Origin: Rohdeia sp044358925
GTDB taxonomy: Bacteria; Planctomycetota; UBA1135; GCA-002686595
Length of the DNA: 36,023 bases
Direction of reading: 5' to 3'
Assembly: GCA_044358925.1 (NCBI GenBank)
Contig: JBIKNC010000015.1
Span: 1 to 36,023 of the forward strand
Below, one piece after another: positions 34,205 to 36,023 of the stretch. The notes under the pieces were generated by a model that did not search any database, had not been told where the DNA came from, and saw nothing but the letters and a program-made list of their open reading frames with translations. The position numbers and the translations under genes were made by a program. Positions within the stretch are counted from its first letter, which is position 1. Each line of letters opens with the position of its first letter.

Positions 34205-34846
34205 TCACGGCGCTGCGACACCCTTCGAATCGTCCGGTGCGACGTTCTGCCGCACCTCGCCGCCCTTCTTCGAGTCGGCGGTGAAGCTCGACAGGATCAG
34301 GAGGACCGCTCCGACCGTGATGCAACTGTCGGCCACGTTGAACGTCGGGAAGTGGTAGTCCCAGCGCTCGAAGTAGACGTGGATGAAGTCGCGCACCGCG
34401 CCGAACGGGTGGTCCGGCGGCGGCTCGCGCAGCAGGTTGTCGTGCAGGTTGCCGAGCGCGCCCGCGAGCACGAGCACGAACGCGGCGCTCAACAGGCGCT
34501 GACTCGCCTCGGTGCGCAACGCGAGGTACGTGAGGACGAAGGCTGCGACGATGCGGCCGCCCACGAGCAGGTACGGCATGTCGTGTCCCATGCCCCATGC
34601 GGCGCCCTTGTTCTCGCTCAGCATGAAGCTGAGGAACTCGCCGATCACGGGGAAGCGCCAGTGCCCGTTGCGCGCCCAGATCTCGACACCCTCCGGCGGC
34701 ACCTGGCCGGGCAGACGCGCGAGCCACTCGAAGGTCGCGCTCTTCGTCCACAGATCGAGTGCGACGAGCAGCGCCACGAACACGAGTCGGCGCAAGGCCC
34801 ACTTGCGCGGCGCGTCCGTCGCGTGGGCGTTCGTGTCCGGTGACAT
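34205..34846 (-). CDS. lspA: Lipoprotein signal peptidase (signal peptidase II)
   Basis: 213 residues with four hydrophobic helices. It cleaves lipobox signal peptides after the Cys is acylated. Motifs: DLWTKS with Asp31 in helix 1, SENKGAAWG (the NxGAA(W/F)G loop), GALGNLHDNLLR with catalytic Asp136, and FPTFNVADSCITVG with catalytic Asp173. The GNxxDR motif reads GNLHDN, with Asn for Arg. Residues about 43-68 form a longer than usual periplasmic loop, and a hydrophilic tail of about 25 residues follows the last helix. The lipoproteins in this window (1, 9966, 19707, 24239) would be its substrates. TACCAT lies 9 nt before the ATG. Confidence 0.92.
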   Translation of the reverse strand: MSPDTNAHATDAPRKWALRRLVFVALLVALDLWTKSATFEWLARLPGQVPPEGVEIWARNGHWRFPVIGEFLSFMLSENKGAAWGMGHDMPYLLVGGRIVAAFVLTYLALRTEASQRLLSAAFVLVLAGALGNLHDNLLREPPPDHPFGAVRDFIHVYFERWDYHFPTFNVADSCITVGAVLLILSSFTADSKKGGEVRQNVAPDDSKGVAAP

Positions 34847-34855
34847 GGGCCGCGG

Positions 34856-34861
34856 ATGGTA
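34856..34861 (-). promoter_or_regulatory. Putative -10 hexamer TACCAT before lspA
   Basis: GCTACCAT on the minus strand ends 9 nt before the ATG. The intergenic region is 162 nt and divergent to xerD. No -35 is seen. Confidence 0.4.
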
Positions 34862-35008
34862 GCGGCGAGCCGTTGGACGATCGACCTCACATCGACGAGG
34901 ACACACCCGAACCAAGTGCCCTCCGGTCAGGCGGACCCGCGGGCGCAGCACTGACACACGCACCGCGGCCGCAGTGACCGGTGTATCGGTCGGGCGCGCG
35001 CGCGGCGC

Positions 35009-35944
35009 ATGCTCTTCCGCATGTCCGTTCCCGGCGCCACACCTGCGAAGCACCCGTTCGAACACTGGTTCGACGAGTTCATCGAGGTGCTGCGCGTCGA
35101 GGCGGGGTTGTCGCGCAACACACTCGCTGCGTACCGCAGCGACCTCGCGCGGTGGCTCGCGTGGGGCGCGGGGCGCGCGTGGAAGGACGTCGGCGAGCTC
35201 GTCGAATCCGACCTGCTCGACCACCTCACGCACCTGCGTTCGAACGGAGCGGCGCAGACGAGCGTCGCACGCGCGTTGGCCGTCCTGCGCGGCTTCGTGC
35301 ACTTCCTCGTGGCCGAGGGTGCGCTCGCGCGCGACCCCGCCGCACGCATCGACGCACCCAAACAGGCGCTGTACCTGCCGGAGGTGCTGAACGGAGACGA
35401 GATCGAACGCCTGCTCGCGGCGCCGCAGGGCGAGGAGCCGCTCGAGCTGCGCGACCGTGCTCTGCTCGAGGTGCTGTACGCGTGCGGCGCGCGCATCAGC
35501 GAAGTGCTCGGGCTGAAGACCGCGGATCTCGAACCGGGGCTCGCCGCCGTGCGCCTGCACGGCAAGGGCGACAAGACGCGCGTGGTGCCGCTCGGTGAAC
35601 GCGCGGGCCGTGCATTGAAGGACTGGCTCGAACGCGGCCGGCCCGCGGTGTTCGGCGCGATCACGCGCGAGCACGTCTTCGTCACGAAGGCCGCGCAGCC
35701 GCTCGGACGTTCGAGCGCCTGGTCGATCGTGAAGCGCCGCGCGCGCGAGGCCGGCATCGCGAAGTCGATTTCGCCGCACACCCTGCGCCACTCGTTCGCG
35801 AGCCACCTCGTCGAGGGCGGCGCCGACCTGCGCAGTGTGCAGGAGCTGCTGGGCCACGCGTCGATCCGCACGACGCAGCTCTACACGCACCTCGACTCGC
35901 GCACGCTGCGTTCGGTGCACGCGCGCTTCCATCCGAGGGCGTGA
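35009..35944 (+). CDS. xerD: Tyrosine recombinase XerC/XerD-type (XerD-like)
   Basis: 311 residues; resolves chromosome dimers at dif together with a partner recombinase. The N-terminal SAM-like core-binding domain (FEHWFDEFIEVLRVEAGLSRNTLAAYRSDLARWLAW) is followed by the catalytic domain. Active-site residues are Arg162 (CGARISEV), Lys186, His257 and Arg260 (SPHTLRHSFASH), His283 (LLGHASIRTTQ) and Tyr292 (LYTHLD). The ending FHPRA resembles XerD, while VQELLGHA also fits XerC. Starts at 35009 or at the next ATG (35021) are equally plausible, as neither has a Shine-Dalgarno site. Length and chromosomal neighbours favour a housekeeping Xer, not a phage integrase. A short hairpin follows the stop. 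Confidence 0.93.
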   Translation: MLFRMSVPGATPAKHPFEHWFDEFIEVLRVEAGLSRNTLAAYRSDLARWLAWGAGRAWKDVGELVESDLLDHLTHLRSNGAAQTSVARALAVLRGFVHFLVAEGALARDPAARIDAPKQALYLPEVLNGDEIERLLAAPQGEEPLELRDRALLEVLYACGARISEVLGLKTADLEPGLAAVRLHGKGDKTRVVPLGERAGRALKDWLERGRPAVFGAITREHVFVTKAAQPLGRSSAWSIVKRRAREAGIAKSISPHTLRHSFASHLVEGGADLRSVQELLGHASIRTTQLYTHLDSRTLRSVHARFHPRA

Positions 35945-35949
35945 GAGTT

Positions 35950-35967
35950 GAAGGTGAAGACACCTTT
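35950..35967 (+). terminator. Small hairpin after xerD with GGTG...CACC core
   Basis: AAGGTG (35951-35956) and CACCTT (35961-35966) pair around an AAGA loop, with a G-T pair at the ends, 6 nt after the xerD stop. It shares the GGTG/CACC core of the elements at 7740 and 25677 but not their GTTGACG flanks. Confidence 0.5.
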
Positions 35968-36023
35968 CGATGGCTGCACGCTCACAACGTGCCGTGCGCT
36001 CTCAGTTCTGTTGTGTTCCTTTG

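Noticed and set aside
35009..35944. Phage or integron integrase
   Set aside because: Length, Xer-type motifs and housekeeping neighbours (lspA, pyrD) fit chromosomal XerD. No att duplication, tRNA or cargo genes are present.

Overview
The window is a gene-dense, very GC-rich stretch of a bacterial chromosome, roughly 70% GC by eye, with mostly core and periplasmic functions. I see no rRNA, tRNA, CRISPR array, transposase or prophage. The gene set is diderm: Kdo transferase WaaA, lipoprotein signal peptidase LspA, several lipobox proteins, a five-heme periplasmic cytochrome and a type IV prepilin-like protein. McsB, HEAT-repeat exported proteins, a GAF-SpoIIE phosphatase, DUF58/BatA-like proteins and leaders without Shine-Dalgarno sites fit a planctomycete best. 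That placement is an inference from style; no marker gene here proves it.

Layout. 1-3973 (minus): GAF-SpoIIE phosphatase, DUF58 protein, BatA-like membrane protein, and the start of a lipoprotein cut by the window edge. 4097-4921 (plus): a STAS protein with a PilZ-like tail, divergent from the phosphatase and a plausible partner. 5016-6200 (minus): GT4 glycosyltransferase. 6370-7724 (plus): an atypical HAD protein translationally coupled to a secreted FecR-like protein. 7774-9854 (minus): mcsB coupled to moaA. 9966-11702 (plus): a glycosidase-like lipoprotein. 11734-17880 (minus): threonine aldolase, phosphohexomutase, a HEAT-like exported protein, SAM hydrolase and arginase, the last four nearly or fully overlapping. 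18254-19450 (minus): a PLP aminotransferase. 19707-25681 (plus): a five-gene operon of an FbpABC-like transporter, a pentaheme cytochrome c and a HEAT-like lipoprotein, every junction overlapping. 25723-34846 (minus, transcribed right to left): lspA, pyrD, a two-domain response regulator, secA, waaA, metK and a prepilin-like gene. 35009-35944 (plus): xerD.

Common themes. Many junctions are 1-4 nt overlaps (ATGA, GTGA, TTGA, TGATG), implying translational coupling. Four minus-strand genes have a TANNNT hexamer only 7-9 nt before the ATG, which suggests leaderless transcripts. Three plus-strand leaders share ACCGGTCCCCC just before the start. Gene ends carry hairpins. Two of these are related palindromes that contain the stop codon of the gene they follow, and a shorter third (GGTG-AAGA-CACC) follows xerD. 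A 64-bp-arm inverted repeat of the CTTTGCG / GCAAAGG type sits between the aldolase and aminotransferase genes.

The best candidates for undescribed biology are the transporter-cytochrome-HEAT operon, the stop-codon-overlapping repeat family, the long inverted repeat, and the uncharacterised N-terminal domain of the response regulator at 32277-33164.
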